A DNA stretch of 64,000 nucleotides from NCBI GenBank assembly GCA_035771175.1, contig CM069598.1, positions 13,994,539-14,058,538 of the forward strand, in the 5' to 3' direction. The notes under the pieces were generated by a model that had not been told where the DNA came from, made no database searches, and was given only the letters and a program-made list of their open reading frames with translations. Positions within the stretch are counted from its first letter, which is position 1, and each line of letters starts with the position of its first letter. The position numbers and the translations under genes were made by a program. The DNA comes from Paratinospora sagittata. Its lineage: Eukaryota; Streptophyta; Magnoliopsida; Ranunculales; Menispermaceae. Below, piece by piece: positions 29,946-42,923 of the stretch.

Positions 29946-32150
29946 TATTACTCATGTATACAATACTATTCATATATATGAAATAATTATTGTTAAATTA
30001 TGACATGATATGAGTTGTTGGGTGTTATTCAGTAATAGTTTTATAGTGGCATGATATGTTAATACATTACATTAATAGTATGAGTATGTTAGTCATATTA
30101 TTTGCCTCACTAAAGACACACTAAAAAAATAACAATACATTGAAAGGTGCATTAGCCTAACTTGGGGAGTTTCGAAAGGCCAAGATTATGTGCCACAATA
30201 GCCGGTGAATTTCAAACTCCATTCGAGATGAGTTCCGGGGGAAAGGTGATTCCACTTGGGTGGTCCACAACTCAAATGGATGGTTCGCAACGACACTTTA
30301 AACAAATTAATGTTGTAACATAATGTATGCACTTGTTTGAATATCTAATTAAATTTTATGTATTATGCTATTAATAAATAAGAGTTCAGGAATATTATTT
30401 AAAGTGATCCACTGGAGGAACAATTGTAACGGGTGTTGCTGGTGGTTTAATTTTGATTTTACGTCATCGATATTTTACTTAGAAGAAATAGTGATAGTTA
30501 CAATAAGAATAATATTGTTATCTTAGTTGTTTTTAGTATGTCCAATATTATGTTAGAATATGTTAATTGAACACAGTGTAATTTGATTATGTCGGTACAT
30601 GGTGGATAAATGTATAACTCGTAATTAATCCAATGTCATGAGAGTTATTGATAAATTGTCATTATTTGATGAATTGGGTTAATATTGAAAAAAAAAATAT
30701 AGTCTGATGATGCCTACAAGATTTAGAATATCAGGACATTTTGGTATTCTAGGATGACTTAATATCATGACTATGAAGGGGTCCATGATGGGAACGAGGT
30801 AAATATTGAGACGTTTAGTCTTAGGTAATTTGAAATCATAGGCACAGTAAGATTATGGTTGAACAATGTCCTTAGACACATATTCTTATTAATTTTAAAC
30901 CCCCTATTAATTATAAGGATATTGGAAAGAAATGATAGACACTCACGTCATGATTAGGTTACTCAGGTTAGTCGTTTTCCATAATAGTGCACGTGACTAG
31001 GTTGAAAAATTTGGAATGTATCAGACATGCCCATTACAAAAGAATAAAACAAATTAAACAGAGATTTCAATCCACAAAACCTAGACTCATATATATTTAT
31101 GTTAAGAAACTAGCAAATACCACAAATTTGAAACAAAACCCAATTATTATATTGATCTCTAAATATCCGAACAACGTGATCTTAGCATAAACAATGTTAA
31201 GGGGCAAATGAAGAAGAAGAAGAAGAATCAGTTACCTTTTGTGCCGGTTGTTCTTCTTTATAATGGAAAATCAACAGTTAAGGAAGAAGTAGCGCAGAGA
31301 GAGAAAGAGAAATGGTTGCAGATGATGAAGAAGAAGAAGCGCAAAGAGAAAAAGAGAAAAATCACAAATGAAGAAAAAAAAGAACCGCATATATATAGAG
31401 AGAGGGGAGGGGAAGGGGAAATGGTTGCGGAGAAATCGAAGAAGAAGAAGCGTAGTGAGAGAGGAACATTAATGGTGGAATGAGAACGAAAAAGAGAAGA
31501 GAGAAATCACAAGATGAAAAAAGAGATTTTTTGATAGTGAAATGACGCAATTTTTGAATGAGTGGGAGAGAGTTGAGTTTAAGTTAAAAGAAAAAGAGTA
31601 TTCTAAACATTTTACAAGGTCAAACATGTTATACATATAAATTTAAAATAAATATATTATTTTTAAAAAATAATATTTTTAAGATGTTATTTTAATAAAT
31701 TTTCTTCCGAAGAATTGCACGTGGTGCCGGCGGTAAGTAATCAAGTAAGGTTATTCTAATAAAATAAATAAATTGATTAATTAAAGTGAAATGGTACGTG
31801 TGGTGTGGAATGGTGCCAGCCAGCAGCTAGTAGTAGGTAAAGTGGGGTTATTTTAATAAAATGAACAAATTGATTGATTAAACAAATGAATTTATGGCTA
31901 CACATATGCACGGTCCATTGACTCTGGCCAGTGTCTTATAAAATAAAATATTTGGAGCACCATCTCATAAAGGCTAGAGTACCATCTCATAAAGACTAGA
32001 GTGGCAAAGTGAATTGAGAAATGATTTCCAATTCAATCATTTAGATTTAGTCCCATCTTTTATACTTTTAAATTTTCAAATATAGACCTTACCATAAACT
32101 GTAGGATAGTAAGAAAATAGATGTGACGGGAGAGATTTGACTCAAAGAGA
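29946..32150. other. Retroelement debris and purine-rich low-complexity DNA
   Basis: No gene. The stretch 31205-31560 is purine-rich (gaagaagaagaag, gagagagg), with two copies of a unit running from gaaatggttgc through gaagaagaagaagcg to aaatcacaa; its Lys-rich open frame is low-complexity. A 24-bp direct repeat built on accatctcataaag lies at 31960-32002. Confidence 0.45.
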
Positions 32151-34664
32151 CCACATATTTGTTCTTCCACGCATGATACATGTAAAAAACAAAAACAAAA
32201 TTTAGCCTAAAAGTGATCTATGCACACTAAGGATTATAAGGTGAGGGAAAACTTTCGAAAAACTTTATTTTTATATTTTTTATTTGATATTATATTATTT
32301 TATATTTTTAAAATATATGCACACATTATTTTGTTCATAGCCCGAAGCTATGTTGTTATATTTTGATTCAAATGACAAAAGGTTATGGAGAAAATATTCT
32401 ATAGCTTGAAGTTATACAAACTAAGAATATTTCCTAGCTAAAGCTGAATAAAAAAGTTTATTTTAGTTGATTGTACTTGAAGTTGTAATATCAAAGAAAT
32501 GTGAATATTGTGACATTTGATCCAAAATTTTATGATCAAATGCACTGAAGTTGCAAGATCAAAATTATGTAAAAAAAAATTTATAGCTTGAAGCTATTAA
32601 AAAATATTTTGAATGTTATGGCCAAAAGCCATGTGAGGAAGAATTTATAGCATAAAGCTATTGAGAGAATTTTTAAGCCAAGAGCTATATATATTGAAAT
32701 TTGATGAAATCATAGCGAGAAGATATGAAAGAATTTTTAATGATCAAAAGTTATATTGGATTGATAATATTTCAAGTGAAATCACATTAGTTTTGCACAA
32801 AGAACCCACATATTTGAAAATTTGTAAATTAACCTGAAGCTAATGCTAACAAGAAGTTGGCCTAATGGTTGTGGGGCAACTTGGAAAATTGAATATTCCA
32901 AAATTTGAAACTCAGCGCCACCCCCTAGAAAGGGAAATAGTTCTAGAAAGAGAAATAGTTATATTACTAACATTAACATTAACACTGACATGATGTTTTT
33001 CTTTATGCCCAAGTTTCTTGGTGCGCAAATTAACATTTTCTTTATTATGCATTATTACATTTTCTTTTATTACTTGAATATTTATTTATGATTAATTAGT
33101 TATTTCAGTTATTTAATGTCATTGCATTTTCTTTATAATTTGACATTTGGAATTTATTTACTTATTTTATGGACATCTCATGACAAAAAATATTTAAAGG
33201 TTTATTACAATAAAAATTGCACCTGAAGTTACAATATTATAATCATATGAACCAAAAGTTTATTATGATCAAATGATAAATTGCGCGTGACATTGCAATA
33301 TTAAAAGTGTCACGAGATCAATCATGTATTGAAGAAGACATTTGTGAAAATAACTTGCTATTCCCGTATGTGCTCTTAAAGTAGCAATACGGAAGATGTC
33401 AAAGTCTTGTCAAAGAAAAATGTGATGAAAGATCACCATCCTCATCCAATTGATTAATTTTATGACATTCCCTGAAGTGAATGTTCTTTTGATTATTGAT
33501 CATGAATGAGAAATAAATATGGTAATGGTCATGGATACAAAATAAATATGGCATATGATAAAGTCATTATCAAGGATGAGAAATTAAATGTGGCAAAGCT
33601 CATGATGGATGAGAAAATAAAGGCCATGATAATGAAATAGAATAAATATGGCAAAGACCATAATTGAAATTATTATAAGAACCATGATGGTTATATTTAT
33701 TGAAATTTGATTATAGCCATACGTTTGAAATATATTCACTATTTCACTAAAGTGGAATAATATTAATGCAAACAAATAAATAATCATATATAAAGTATTT
33801 GCAATACGCCTGAAAAAGGGGGTATTGGTCATATATACGATGTATCACCAAATAATTGATATTTTATCAAACCTTAATAAAGAAAATGAGGTTGGATTAA
33901 AAATATATTTATGGCTTTAGAAGAGTGAATATTATGTTGTCAAATGAAATATATATATATATATTTGTAATGCCTTATAATATACAAAATCCAGAAGATC
34001 TTGAATGGATATCACATATTCAAAGAATATGTTTATATTGCTCAATTAATTTTTGAGAAAAATGAAAATATTTTGAAAGACTTGTTACTTGAATTTTTGG
34101 CTTACTATGAAATTATGAGGTCAATTGAATGATTTATGATCAGGAACCAGAAGTTCTTTGACATGAATATTTCTTGGCCAAGATTGAATACCATCAATGA
34201 CATTTTTCATATAGTCATTTTTATGAAACATTTTTTCCGCCAATAGCATTTTAAAATAATGGTGTGCAAAATTGCTAAAATGCAATATAAGCCAATAGAA
34301 TGCAATGTAAGCCAATGTAAGACAATCTTCCCACCATTAGAGGGAGAAAAGAAAAATGTCACAAGAATGACGTGTAAATTGCCTGAAAGACAATATAAGT
34401 TATAAGCTAATGTGAACTAGAAGTTCAAATGATAAGTTAAAGTGAATGATAAATTCACATGATCAATCATATTTAAAAGAATTTGCAAATCACTTAACTG
34501 ATATATTCATTTTTAGCCCCTGAAGGACAATTTACAAATGACATACCTAAAGTGTGGTTGACTGGTCAAATTAAAGGACACAACTTCCTAAAAGAAGAAG
34601 GTATATACAAATGATTGATAAATATATAAGCATTCTAAAATAAGGAATGGATTGATAAATAAAT

Positions 34665-36022
34665 TGTAATACCCTAAGTTTGCAAAAAAAAAAAAAAAAA
34701 AAATTGTTCAGGCGCATTTTCCTTGTTTAAGAACCCCTCCCCCCTCCTCATTTCTCACACCAAAATAACTCCTCATTGTGATTTTTCTTCTCTCTTTCAC
34801 TCATTTTGAGTTTTTGTCTTTTCTTTTGAGACTCTCTTTCCGAGACTCTCTGTGCTGTGCAACGCGGTTCTGCCCAGGGGAAGACTCCAGTTTTTAAAAG
34901 AGGTTTTATCTGAAGGTGGGGAACGAAACATATGTTTGCGTGTCTTATAACTTTTATTAAAGTTTACATTCATTTATCATTATGTCTACTATTTATTTAC
35001 ACTGCATTATTGCATATAATGTTCATACTGTCATACTTATGTCTGTATATTTGGAGTTCATGTATTACACTGTTGTTATGCCGAATTAGTGGTCAATCTG
35101 GCTCAACCAGACTCAGTCTTGTCCTCAGTAACTTTAAATAATGAACGGGAGGCAGCGTGCTGCTCTAGACGATTGGTATTTAAGTAGACCTCGTGTCTCA
35201 CCTCTCAATTGGAGACTGATCTGGTTGGTCTTATTTGAAAACTATCAGCTTATACAAGTAATACTGAATGTCCTAACCTTGCACGTAGTGATACCGACCT
35301 TGATAAGGATCATTAGACGTTGCTAAATTCTGTCTAAATGTTAAGTAAAGACCGGACCAGTTCATGCATTGGCATCATACATAGCACCACCTAGGGACGT
35401 AAGTGGTTTATGATTCATAGAATAGTTAGAAGCTATGCTCGCTATTCATTATATTTCTCTCGAGAGTGACGTACAATGAGAACCTGACTACTCCTGGAGA
35501 GGAACATCTGTACGTGAATCTAGAGCATCGTTCCTGATGAAGGACGTACAATGAGAACCCGACTACTCCTGGGAAAGGACATCTGTACGTGAACTCAGGC
35601 AATGTACAGTCATCAAACCAATACGAGACGGTGTCATGCATACATACATATTGGATTGATTATGATGCTATGATGTGTATTTAAGATATTTGATTATGAA
35701 GTTTGCTTTATTAATTGTTATATTCACGAACTATTTTACCCACTGAGCGTGTAGCTCACCCCGTTGTTATACAATTTTTCACTGGAGATTAAGGTGGACT
35801 GGGTGCAGGTTTTTTTGCCCACATTTTGTACCCTTTGTATTTTTCATTGGGGATTTTGGGAGAATGTTCCCTTAACTATTTCATGTACAATTATATTCTG
35901 AAATTAATGAAATCAGACTTGTACTTAATCGTGTTTCCGCGCACTCAGCTATTGTTATAATGCATTCGCTCCCCGTCCGTGAGTGTCCCGCCGGTTTAGG
36001 CGCGTCCGGGCGGGGTGTGACA
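34665..36022 (+). mobile_element. Gypsy-family solo LTR, 1358 bp, TSD TAAAT
   Basis: TGTAATACCCTAAG at the left and GGGCGGGGTGTGACA at the right, flanked by TAAAT (34660-34664 and 36023-36027). It is the same family, in opposite orientation, as the LTR at 58956-61059: shared cctcctcatttctcacacca, gtgtcttataacttttatta and gcgtccgggcggggtgtgac. An A20 run lies at 34684-34703. An imperfect direct repeat (gacgtacaatgagaacc and following 40 bp) sits at 35466-35595. Confidence 0.9.
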
Positions 36023-36689
36023 TAAATATTATATGAAAAGTGTACAAGTATTTTCAAAAGAGATATAGATTGAGAATAAAATATACCTTGAAGTGGTATG
36101 CGTATCTCATGAAGAGATATAAATTAATAAATAAATATACCCTGAAGTAGAATGTGTATCTCATAAAGAGATATGAATTGAAGAATTTATACCCTTGAAG
36201 ACGAATAAATATAAGAGAATTCTCAATCTGTTCATATTTGAAAGTTATGGAATAAAAAAAATGTTGCTCCTGATAATATTTTAAGAAATGTCCTTTTTGA
36301 TAATATGAGATCCCAAACCGTAAAAATATGAAAGAATGTCGACATTGAAAATGTGGGAAGGAGCAAGTTCAAATATAGCTAAACTTGTTGAAAAATTGAG
36401 AGCTATTTGGACTTCCAAACACCTAAAAAGGTAAATTATGTTGGACATGCATGAGAAAATATATTAATCCATGGGTAATAATGATATACGTGAAAATCCC
36501 TGAAGGATTTATGAGTTACACTTGAAACTTCAAAATGACGATCTCGAAAGGATCTAAAAGGCTTGAAGTACATACCGCATTAATAATCATAATATTGATC
36601 AATTTGCATATACATTTTCATAATTGTTATAAGCGAGCATTCTAATAATCATATTTGCATATGCACTTTATTTATTTCATATATTTACT

Positions 36690-37570
36690 TATTGTTACAT
36701 ATGTTAAGACTACTGAAGAGTTTATCAATGATAAATTTGAAAAAAAAGATCTTGGAAAAACAAATTTTTGTCTCGGCTTGTAGATCGAGAATTTTCTAAG
36801 TGAGATTCTTGTCCATTTATCAAATAGAATCCATATTCATCAATCGACTTATGTTGAAAAGATCCTAAAACGGTTTTACATGGATAAAGCTCATCCACTG
36901 AGTACACCAATGGTTGTTCGTACACTTGACGTGAACAAGGATTCGTTTCGGTCTATAATGTATTAATATATCTTGCCAATAATACAAGACCTGATATAGC
37001 ATTTTCTGTGAGTTTATTAGAAAGATATAGTTATTTACCTGCACAAAGACATTGGAACAAAGTTAAACATATATTTAGATATCTCCGAGGCACAATTGAT
37101 ATGGGTTTGTTTTATTCAAATGAATCTAAACATCAATTAATTGGTTATGCAGATGCAGGATATTTATCTGATCCACATAAAAATAAGATCTCAGATAGGT
37201 TATCTATTCACATATGGCGGTACTGCTATATCTTGGAGGTCTACCAAACAAATATTAGTTGCTACATCATCAAATCATGCTAAAATAATAGCAATTCATG
37301 AAGCAAGTCGAGAATGTGTTTGGTTACGATCAATGATTCAACATATCAAAGAGACATGTGGTTTGTCTTCAAAGAATGATATTCCAATAATATTGTATGA
37401 AGACAATGCCGCTCCCATAACACAACTGAAAGGAGGATAAATAAGAGGGGACAAAACAAAACATATTTTGCCAAAAAAAATTTTCACACATGATCTTCAA
37501 ATGAATGGTGATATTGAAGTTCAACAAATTTGTTCAAGTGATAATCCGGTTCACAAAGACATTACCTACT
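36690..37570 (+). pseudogene. Copia RT C-terminus and RNase H remnants
   Basis: 36690-36960 reads FEKKDLGKTNFCLGL then a stop, followed by IHQSTYVEKILKRFYMDKAH (copia RT thumb). 37008-37440 covers YLPAQRHWNKVKHIFRYLRG, an RNase H with GYADAGYLSDPHK, then in another frame GTAISWRSTKQILVATSSNH (the family's SSxEAE reads SSNHAK) and ILYEDNAA. Frameshifts and a lost catalytic Glu mark it as dead. Confidence 0.82.
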
Positions 37571-37843
37571 GCATTATTTAAGAAGTTAGTGCATAATATT
37601 GAAATGCGCAAGCTTAGAGATCTTAAATGATATTATTAACAGGGGGAATAAATATACAAAGTGTACTGTACTCTTTTTCCCTAGACCAAGGTTTTATCCC
37701 ACTGAGTTTTTCTGGCAAGGTTTTTAATGAGGCAATTTTTCTAGAAATAAGGAATGATGTACTTTTTTTCCTTCACTAAGATTTTTTTCTTAGTAAGGTT
37801 TTAATGAGGTAAATTCCTTGTAAAATGGACATCCAAGGGGGAG

Positions 37844-38136
37844 TGTTATGAATATTAATAAATGGATGTCCATAACCCCCAATTCTTTATGATTACTATA
37901 ACCCCTACCTATTCATATTTCATAACCTTGTAGGTTATAATGTCCCTAATTTATTCTTATTTATTCTCATATTTACTTTATCATTAAGGCATTTGTAACC
38001 TAAAGGCTTTGTAATCCTATAAATAGAGGTTGTGAGAAGGTGAAATATACAAGAAGTTTTTTTATGTAATTCTTCCTCTTGTATTCTTGTTTATCTTATT
38101 TGTGATCTTCACTTTGATCTAGCTCTATTTATAACA
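37844..38136 (+). repeat. 3' LTR of the decayed copia element
   Basis: A 293-bp unit starting TGTTATGAATATT and ending TTTATAACA (inverted terminal tgttat/ataaca), directly after a polypurine tract. It contains ctataaatagagg (TATA-like, about 38017-38029) and downstream T-rich sequence, as expected for U3-R. Confidence 0.8.
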
Positions 38137-39359
38137 AATATAATTGTAAACAAATTGTAACTACATGTGTAACTACACATATATATTCATTTTATTATTT
38201 ATTATACATCTTGATATATGTTAAACGCTAATATCTAATAGATATACATAGAATTACAATTTTTGTAATGAGATTAGACTTTTCCAAAAAGAAAAATATT
38301 TGAAGATACATCAGGCATTTGTTTAATATACTAAAATCATCGGAACTTATCATTTTCTTTTAATGAACTTTGCCTTAAATTAATTAATTTTAATAATATT
38401 TTCTATTAATTATTTTTTCATCTTTATTTATTTTTCAATTATGGGTAAGAAAATATTCTTTGAATTATAAAAAAATGTTCATTCTTTTATTTCTTTATTT
38501 TTAGGTTATTAGCATCTTCTTTTAATCGTAAAACTTTTAATTAATTATTTATTTATTTTTTAGTATCTTTTTTTTTTATAGCTAGGAAAATATTATTTTG
38601 AATCATGAATGATAATTGGCAGGTCAAAATAAACGAATAAGTAAATAATAATTTTATTTTAGCAACAGTTAGGAGGTGTTAGTCCCCATATTAAGAAAAA
38701 ATAAAAAAAATAATAATAATAATACAAGAAATTAATAAAATAAATAAAAAGAAAATTATTAAAATTATTATGTGATTAATTGTAAAAGAAAATAAATATC
38801 CCTTCGAATTATAAAGGATAAAATAATGGGCAATATTTTTTTATAATTCAAAGGATATTATTTAACCCAACAATAAAAAAAAAGAGAATAAAAAATAGAA
38901 AACATTTTTATTTTTAATTAATTTAAGGAAAAGTTTCAGAAAAAAAAAAAGAAGTGTACATGATCTTAACACACACTCTTAGTATGTTAGATATTTTCAA
39001 ATCATTAAGCTTGATTCAAGAACAACTATTGTACTTAATTTATGTGTTTTAATGGGTGATAAAAATATTAATAAATAGAACATTTATTCATTTAATGTTT
39101 TTACACTAGTCATTTATGTCTAACTTATGTTATACTTATATTATAACCTTGGTTAAAAATAATTTTAAAAAAAATATCATAAATCTGATGTGGAATTGTG
39201 GAAAATAGTGTGTAGCTTCACAAAGTCATGTTACACTTGTATTTATGCCAAAACTCATGTTACTCTTAATAATATATACAACTCAAATCTAACCCCACAA
39301 AGTTTTTTTCCAACCATATAAGTTGGCTACATTGAATTGAAATTAAAGGCCAAAGGGCC
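38137..39359. other. Very AT-rich spacer upstream of RLK-C
   Basis: No open frame with a motif, only simple A/T runs. No gene seen. Confidence 0.55.
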
Positions 39360-39443
39360 CACATTCCCTTAACTGGAATTGATAAGAATGAGACACCATG
39401 ATAAATTGAACACAAAGCTGTTGACTTTTCCAGTCGTTCAAAT
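39360..39443 (+). promoter_or_regulatory. Conserved 5' block of RLK-C with W-box
   Basis: Matches 18870-18953 upstream of RLK-B in order (cacattccctt, attgataagaat, gctgttgactt, cgttcaaa). TTGACT at 39421-39426 is a W-box core, about 420 bp before the start codon. WRKY control would suit an immune-type receptor, but that is inference. Confidence 0.4.
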
Positions 39444-39846
39444 TTCTTAACATATGCATAATAAAGACAAATAGGGTATTATACAATATACAAAGATTTT
39501 GATATTAAGGGACTGAAAAAGAATGGGAAAGATATCTGAAAGATTTTTTTCTTGAGATTCAGCTTTTGCCCATTTTATTACATATCCCTCCTATAACTAT
39601 ATTTCTATTTGCTAATTAGTCAAGGACAATCTTGTATATATAAAATATGAAATTACATTTAAATTAATCTAAGTTTTAAGCATAGAAATTAGAATGACAC
39701 TATATGCATCACCAAATAACTAAATAATTAATCATTTACTTCAAGGATGAAGCTTGTAATGTACTATTAACTTGTAAGCTTGAAAAAATATAGAAGAATC
39801 GTTAACAGCTATTCAGAAAATCATAGTAGGCAAAGCTTCTGCTGAA

Positions 39847-42318
39847 ATGGAATCTAGAATGACTCCATTGTTGTTGTTCTTTCATCTTCTTTTGTTACTG
39901 TTCCTCTGTTCTTCTAAACCTCACCCCTGTTCAGCAGCAGCAGCAACAGCAGCAATTGATACCATGTATGCAGGCCAATCTCTAAGTGGTAACCAAACCT
40001 TAGTTTCTAAAGGTGGTGTCTTTGAACTTGGCTTCTTCTCACCCGGTAAGTCCCACAACTTTTACATAGGCATCTGGCACAAAGAACACTCATCAGTTAC
40101 AAATTTTGCCATTGTTTGGGTAGCAAACAAAGACACCCCCCTTACTGATTCATCTTCTTCAGAATTCAAACTCTTAGAAAATGGAAATTTAGTTCTCTTC
40201 AATACCTCTAGTAAAATCCCAATTTGGTCGACTAATTCGACGTCCAAAACCTCGAACTCTTCTAAAGTAGTGCTCAGTGATGATGGTAATCTAGTTTTGA
40301 AAGGTGGGTCGGGTTCATTTTTTGAAATATTGTGGCAGAGCTTCGACCATTCCACCAATACATATCTACCAGGATCAAAGATGGGATATATTAATCATCG
40401 AACTAATGAAAGACTGAAGCTAACTTCATGGAGAAATTTTGAGGATCCTTCTCAAGGCATCTTTTCTTCACAAGTCTTTGATGATGGACATATTGGCTTG
40501 GTTTGGAATGGATCACAAGAGTACGCCACAACTGGAACTTGGAATGGAAACAATTTCGGCAACATTCCTAAGTTACCATTAAATTACTTGGTCAATTTCA
40601 CTCGCGTTTCGAACGAGAATGAGACCTATTTCACCTTTATTTTCAAAAATAAGTCTCTGGTTTCTAAAGATGTTTTGGATTTGTCCGGGCAAATGAAGAG
40701 TTTTATACGGTTGGATCGCAACCAGGAGTGGAGCTTGTTTTGGTGCCAACCACTGAAAAAATGTGATGTTTATGGTTTGTGTGGGACTTTTGGTATTTGC
40801 GCTGAGAATGAATCTCTTGTATGTCGATGTTTGCCTGGTTTTGAAGAACGCTCGCCAAAAGATTGGGACTTGCTTGATTATTCTGGTGGATGTGTAAGGA
40901 AAACCCCTTTGCAATGTGGAGAAAAGGACAAGTTTTCGAAGATGCCTAATATCAAACTGCTCACTAACAAAGGGAATTTGGTAGATGTTCGCAGCGATGA
41001 AGAGTGTAAATTAGCTTGTTTGAGCAACTGTTCCTGTAGCGCTTATGCTTACTCCGGCTCTTGTTTGGTATGGTACCATACTATGCTAAACTTAGAGCAA
41101 CTAGGTAGTGGAGGAGATGATTTGTTCATCAGACTTGCTGCTTCTGAGGTTTTGAATTCTTCTAGTACCAGGAAGACTTCAGTTGTTTGGATTTCAGTGG
41201 GAGCAATATCAGGAATTACAGTCCTATTTGTAGCAATCGCTTTAGTACTAATTATCTGCAATGGGAGGAGGAACAAGATATCCATGAATAATGGAACAAC
41301 GCCACGGGAAATATTAGATGATGAGGGAACGCAGGGGCCAATGTTTAATCAGTATGCATTTCTAACAGCATTTCCATATAAAGATCTGAAAATTGCAACC
41401 AAGAATTTCTCAGAAAAGTTGGGTGGTGGTGGTTTCGGTAGTGTGTTCAAAGGAACATTGTCCGACTCGAGTCTAATTGCTGTGAAGAAGCTCGAAAGTT
41501 TCAGTCAAGGCGAAAAGCAATTCCGAAGTGAGGTGAGCACTATCGGGTTAATCCAACATGCTAATCTCGTTCGCTTACGCGGGTTCTGTTGTAAAGGAAC
41601 CAAAAGAATGTTGGTCTATGATTTAATGCCGAATGGTTCTCTAAACTCACATTTATTTCATCAAAATGATTCAAATGTTTTGAACTGGAAGACAAGATAC
41701 CAAATTGCAGTTGGGACAGCACGAGGGCTAGCTTATCTCCATGAGGGATGCAGAGATTGTATCATACATTGTGACATTAAGCCTGAGAACATACTTTTGG
41801 ATGTTGATTTCCGTCCTAAAGTGGCGGATTTTGGTCTGGCAAAGCTTCTTGGTCGGGAATTCAGTCGTGTTTTGACAACTATAAGGGGAACGTTTGGTTA
41901 TCTTGCACCAGAGTGGACTTCGGGTATGGCCATCACGGCCAAGACCGACGTGTACAGCTATGGTATGATGCTTTTTGAGATCATATCCGGACGAAGAAAC
42001 CTGAAACAATCGAATGATGAGAAGGTGTGGTTCTTTCCAACTTGGGCAGCAAGGAAATTAGCAGAGGGAAAAGATGTGATTTCAATGGTGGATAACAAGT
42101 TGGGGGGAAATGCAGATGTTGAAGAGGTTACAAGAGCTTTCAGAGTGGCTGGTTGGTGCATCCAAGAAGAAGAGGTTCTTAGGCCAACCATGGGTCAAGT
42201 AGTTCTGATTCTTGAAGGGTTGTTAGAGGTGACTCCTCCTCCAGTACCAACTTATCTTCAAGCTTTTGTGGAGAATGAAGGAACCGTAAATTTCTTCTCA
42301 GAAACTCAACTTAATTGA
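39847..42318 (+). CDS. RLK-C: G-type lectin S-receptor-like Ser/Thr kinase
   Basis: Single-exon 823-residue receptor kinase of the plasma membrane. Layout: signal peptide 1-30; B-lectin about 38-155 (LSGNQTLVSKGGVFELGFFS); S-locus glycoprotein region about 210-310; EGF-like Cys cluster 306-345; PAN/apple about 357-430 (CLSNCSCSAYAYSGSC); transmembrane 447-471; kinase about 523-790. Kinase residues: P-loop GGGGFG 526-531, Lys547, HCDIKPEN with catalytic Asp643, DFG Asp661, GTFGYLAPEW at the activation-segment end. Cys precedes the catalytic Asp, so it is a non-RD kinase, a class enriched in immune receptors. Start at the first ATG, immediately before the hydrophobic signal. All key residues are present and the length is normal for At2g19130-like proteins. 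Ligand unknown; immune or stress sensing is inferred from the family. Confidence 0.96.
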   Translation: MESRMTPLLLFFHLLLLLFLCSSKPHPCSAAAATAAIDTMYAGQSLSGNQTLVSKGGVFELGFFSPGKSHNFYIGIWHKEHSSVTNFAIVWVANKDTPLTDSSSSEFKLLENGNLVLFNTSSKIPIWSTNSTSKTSNSSKVVLSDDGNLVLKGGSGSFFEILWQSFDHSTNTYLPGSKMGYINHRTNERLKLTSWRNFEDPSQGIFSSQVFDDGHIGLVWNGSQEYATTGTWNGNNFGNIPKLPLNYLVNFTRVSNENETYFTFIFKNKSLVSKDVLDLSGQMKSFIRLDRNQEWSLFWCQPLKKCDVYGLCGTFGICAENESLVCRCLPGFEERSPKDWDLLDYSGGCVRKTPLQCGEKDKFSKMPNIKLLTNKGNLVDVRSDEECKLACLSNCSCSAYAYSGSCLVWYHTMLNLEQLGSGGDDLFIRLAASEVLNSSSTRKTSVVWISVGAISGITVLFVAIALVLIICNGRRNKISMNNGTTPREILDDEGTQGPMFNQYAFLTAFPYKDLKIATKNFSEKLGGGGFGSVFKGTLSDSSLIAVKKLESFSQGEKQFRSEVSTIGLIQHANLVRLRGFCCKGTKRMLVYDLMPNGSLNSHLFHQNDSNVLNWKTRYQIAVGTARGLAYLHEGCRDCIIHCDIKPENILLDVDFRPKVADFGLAKLLGREFSRVLTTIRGTFGYLAPEWTSGMAITAKTDVYSYGMMLFEIISGRRNLKQSNDEKVWFFPTWAARKLAEGKDVISMVDNKLGGNADVEEVTRAFRVAGWCIQEEEVLRPTMGQVVLILEGLLEVTPPPVPTYLQAFVENEGTVNFFSETQLN

Positions 42319-42911
42319 TGATCTTGCATCAAACTATTCAGGCACTGTTTCAACTACAAAAACTGCTTATTACAAGTGTTTACTATATTATTATGTCAGT
42401 TTTAGTTTTACTTTTTTGTATCCAAAATAATGAAAATGCTAAGGTTGCAGTTTTCCTTCTAACACTGCTCTTAGGATAATACTACTCATATGGTATATGG
42501 ATGTCATATCTTTTTTATTTTATTTTTTATGATAAAACCTTTTCAATTTACACATCATTCTCATATAAAATGTTTTTTATTATTATTATTTTTTTGTCAT
42601 TAACACCAAAAGTAGTAAAATTAATGAAAGAACACGTTTTAACATCAAAAGAAGTAATATGATGTGAAACTTTTTTTTTTTTTTTAATGATGTTATATAT
42701 AGAGCCAAATAAAAAACTAACCAAGTTAGTTGAGAACAAAGTCATGGAGGTGCTGATCTCATTAGCAAACTTGTAGAGAAATTTACTAAGGTTATTCGTA
42801 TTCGACCTTGATTTAGACTCTTAGAGTTGCTTTTAATACAACCAAAACACTTTTTTATATAGGTTATTCTTATTCAACCTTGATTTAGAGTTGCTTTTAC
42901 ATCATATATAC
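42319..42911. other. 3' flank of RLK-C with a 45-bp direct repeat
   Basis: No gene. The sequence aaggttattcgtattcgacc and the following accttgatttagagttgctttta recur at 42787-42840 and 42860-42903. Confidence 0.5.
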
Positions 42912-42923
42912 AAGCTTAATTTT

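Larger units (their letters stand above)
32151..38136 (+). mobile_element. Decayed Ty1/copia element with a nested gypsy solo LTR
   Basis: The 3' end is clear: RT/RNase H remnants (36690-37570), a polypurine tract (aagggggag, 37835-37843) and a 3' LTR (37844-38136). Upstream, 32340-36540 (excluding the solo LTR) is AT-rich with many repeats of a cctgaagttacaata-like phrase and little coding potential. No 5' LTR matching tgttatgaat was found, so the left boundary is an estimate. The solo LTR at 34665-36022 interrupts it. Confidence 0.6.

Noticed and set aside
31208..31483. Lys/Glu-rich 91-codon frame
   Set aside because: Translation of gaagaag/gagaga purine repeats; no homologous domain.
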